DNA of 64,000 nt, taken from NCBI GenBank assembly GCA_023715185.1, contig JAMCAN010000001.1, forward strand, positions 1,736,001 to 1,800,000. The letters run 5' to 3'. The notes below the pieces were generated by a model. It ran no database searches. It was not told where the DNA came from and saw nothing but the letters and a program-made list of their open reading frames with translations. Positions 62,590 through 64,000 of this stretch are shown piece after piece. This DNA comes from Planococcus sp. MER TA 32b. Its GTDB lineage: Bacteria > Bacillota > Bacilli > Bacillales_A > Planococcaceae. A program made the position numbers and the translations under genes. Numbering within the stretch: the first letter of the stretch is position 1; each line of letters starts with the position of its first letter.

Positions 62590-62617
62590 ACTATAAAGCT
62601 CATTGTCCCTTTATCAA
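62590..62617 (-). promoter_or_regulatory. Candidate promoter for the beta-helix gene
   Basis: Minus strand TTGATA (62612-62617), 16-bp spacer, TATAGT (62590-62595). A GGGTAT nearer the gene (about 62480) resembles a sigma-B -10 but lacks a good -35. Confidence 0.5.
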
Positions 62618-62639
62618 AACATCAGATTATTAGTAAGTT

Positions 62640-62732
62640 GAGCATAAAGTATGTTTTCCCGCGCATAAAAGGTCATTTGCCGAGCATAAATCCTGTTTTC
62701 CCGCGCACAAACTGCCCTCTGCCGCGCATAAA
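62640..62732 (-). repeat. Phased short-repeat array C (TTTATGCGCG, exact 21-bp period)
   Basis: On plus the core GCATAAA starts at 62642, 62663, 62684, 62726, and GCACAAA at 62705: a strict 21-bp period. Read on minus the units begin TTTATGCGCGG, the same motif as array B in the opposite orientation. The remaining 62734-62815 holds nothing I recognise. Confidence 0.88.
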
Positions 62733-62823
62733 TTACTATGCCGGCTGACTTGGTTATACTTTAGAAAAATGAAGAAAATATTTCCATAAAATACGACTTG
62801 ATTTATATATCCAACAACAAAAA

Positions 62824-62856
62824 ACAGCCCAAAACGCATCACGCGTTCCGGGCTGT
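62824..62856 (-). terminator. apt terminator
   Basis: ACAGCCC pairs with GGGCTGT and inner AACGC with GCGTT, followed on minus by TTTTTTG. Confidence 0.88.
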
Positions 62857-62868
62857 CTCCATTTTTCA

Positions 62869-63381
62869 TTAGTATTGCAATAAGGTACAGACTTCGTAGC
62901 CTTCAAGTTTGTCGCGGCCGTCGAGGTACGTCAATTCGATCAGGAATGCGCAGCCGGCAACGATTCCGCCAAGCTGTTCGACAAGGTTGATCGTCGCTTC
63001 GATTGTTCCGCCTGTAGCCAAGAGGTCGTCTGTAATCAGGACGCGCTGTCCTGGTTTGATGGCATCTTTGTGCATCGTCAATACGTCTTTTCCGTATTCG
63101 AGGCCGTATTCCGCGCGAATCACTTCGCGTGGCAATTTGCCTTCTTTACGGACAGGGGCGAATCCGAGTCTGAGTGCATAAGCGACCGGGCAGCCGATGA
63201 TGAAACCGCGGGCTTCCGGCCCGACGATGATATCCGCTTCCACTTGTTTCGCATACTCGACGATCTGGTCAGTAGCGTATTTATAGGCAGCACCATTATC
63301 CATCAAAGAAGTGATATCTTTGAAGCGGATTCCCGGTTTCGGCCAGTCTTCAACAATTGTAATATACTCTTTTAAATCCAT
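62869..63381 (-). CDS. apt: Adenine phosphoribosyltransferase
   Basis: Salvages adenine to AMP using PRPP. From ATG 63381 (AAGGAGG upstream) it has 170 residues starting [17 protein letters not shown], with [19 protein letters not shown] and the PRPP loop [16 protein letters not shown]. The start overlaps the recJ stop by 10 bp. The frame opens 13 codons earlier without support. Confidence 0.97.
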   Translation of the reverse strand: MDLKEYITIVEDWPKPGIRFKDITSLMDNGAAYKYATDQIVEYAKQVEADIIVGPEARGFIIGCPVAYALRLGFAPVRKEGKLPREVIRAEYGLEYGKDVLTMHKDAIKPGQRVLITDDLLATGGTIEATINLVEQLGGIVAGCAFLIELTYLDGRDKLEGYEVCTLLQY

Positions 63382-64000
63382 ACCTGTTCCTCCTTGGCAG
63401 ACACTTTCGCGTCGAACCACTCTTTTAAGTCTCGATAAGATGCATACAGAAGCTTTTGTTCCAGGGCGATCTGCTGTTCACGTTTCTTATAAGTCGGCGC
63501 TTCGGCCAAATCACGTTTGCCTGGAGATTCTGCGATCTCAGTAAGTCCATTGTTAAGTGTAACAAAACCGAGTTCAAAAAACACCTGCAACATGAAAAAT
63601 AACGAATCACGAGTCCATCCTTTATGTTTCGCAAGTTCATCACAATGCTTTTTAAAGTCGAAAGTTCCCCGTTTTTTAATGAAAGCAAACAGCCATTTAA
63701 ACTGATCGCGTGTTGGAATCTGTTCGAAATACTGCGATTCCTTCGCATAGAAATGCGCGTAAATCCGCTTCGGATTCAAGTTCATCAGCACTTTTTCCAA
63801 TTGCTCTTCCGATTCAGGCAGGTCCAGCAGCACCAGGTGATGCTTGTCCCCTGTCAGCTCTTCAATCGAATCAACCGAGTGGATCGGATGCGGGATCAAA
63901 GTTTTGAAAACCGCCACAGTTTCCGTATTGAATGCCAGATAAACCTGGTCTTTTTCCGGAATCAGCTTCGACCAGCGGGACACCTGACGGATGCCACGGA
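63372..64000 (-). CDS. recJ: Single-stranded-DNA exonuclease RecJ, C-terminal part (runs off the window)
   Basis: 5'-3' exonuclease for recombination and mismatch repair. Only the last 200-odd residues are present; the frame is open to the window edge ([18 protein letters not shown]). This corresponds to the Firmicutes-specific C-terminal domain, not the DHH catalytic core, so the name rests on the match of this domain and the recJ-apt-rel gene order. It overlaps apt by 10 bp. Confidence 0.88.
   Translation of the reverse strand, partial: RGIRQVSRWSKLIPEKDQVYLAFNTETVAVFKTLIPHPIHSVDSIEELTGDKHHLVLLDLPESEEQLEKVLMNLNPKRIYAHFYAKESQYFEQIPTRDQFKWLFAFIKKRGTFDFKKHCDELAKHKGWTRDSLFFMLQVFFELGFVTLNNGLTEIAESPGKRDLAEAPTYKKREQQIALEQKLLYASYRDLKEWFDAKVSAKEEQVWI

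Overview
The window is a 64-kb piece of a low-to-medium GC Bacillales chromosome. Gene content and order match the Bacillus subtilis yqf-yqe-yrr-yrv core region: recO-era-cdd-dgkA-ybeY-yqfF-phoH, hrcA-grpE-dnaK-dnaJ-prmA-rsmE, holA-comEC-EB-EA, yqeM to yqeG, mltG-ruvX-alaS-recD2-mnmA-iscS-cymR-rarA, tcdA-6S RNA-aspS-hisS, amidase-dtd-rel-apt-recJ. Three points suggest a Planococcaceae-like, probably non-sporulating lineage (inference): a single-chain glycyl-tRNA synthetase, no gpr/spoIIP between rpsT and lepA, and no yqfC/yqfD between floA and phoH. Most genes lie on the minus strand. The plus-strand genes are glyS (partial), rpsT, yqzM, pssA, rarA and the N-acetylmuramoyl-L-alanine amidase.

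Layout. 1-1.7 kb: the end of glyS, three tandem 123-bp repeats, a bidirectional terminator and a phased short-repeat array. 1.7-12.9 kb: DNA repair and ribosome maturation genes, a c-di-AMP phosphodiesterase-like membrane protein, the NfeD/FloA membrane-domain pair, rpsU, deoC and rsmE. 12.9-18.8 kb: the heat-shock cluster with a perfect CIRCE operator and a repeat element between hrcA and grpE. 18.8-19.5 kb: gene-free, highly structured repeat DNA. 19.5-28.2 kb: hemW, lepA, rpsT, holA, yqzM and the competence operon. 28.3-33.2 kb: a tightly overlapping ribosome-assembly/NAD/shikimate operon. 33.3-46.6 kb: phospholipid genes, mtnN, yrrS, greA, udk, trmR, mltG, yrzB-ruvX-ireB, T-box-controlled alaS and recD2. 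46.7-56.4 kb: tRNA thiolation and cysteine genes, rarA, tcdA, 6S RNA and T-box-controlled hisS-aspS. 56.5-64 kb: amidase, dtd, rel, an inserted beta-helix protein gene, apt and the end of recJ.

The genes are mostly housekeeping; the novelty lies between them. (1) A 120-123-bp structured element occurs five times. At each of its three loci it starts exactly 3 nt after a stop codon in the sense orientation, and its paired arms show compensatory changes. (2) Three intergenic arrays carry a roughly 10-nt motif repeated with a strict 20- or 21-bp period; two use the same TTATGCGCG motif. (3) A second family of palindromic repeats ending in GATATTYCGCAAAAYAGCT lies between hrcA and hemW, between the alaS T-box and alaS, and as two 70-bp short forms. 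Other points of note are divergent hisS/amidase promoters sharing one -35 box, likely non-canonical CTG starts for comEA and comEC, and terminator hairpins that swallow stop codons.

All positions were read by eye. Start codons were chosen from Shine-Dalgarno spacing and remembered family N-termini, so a few may be off by some codons.
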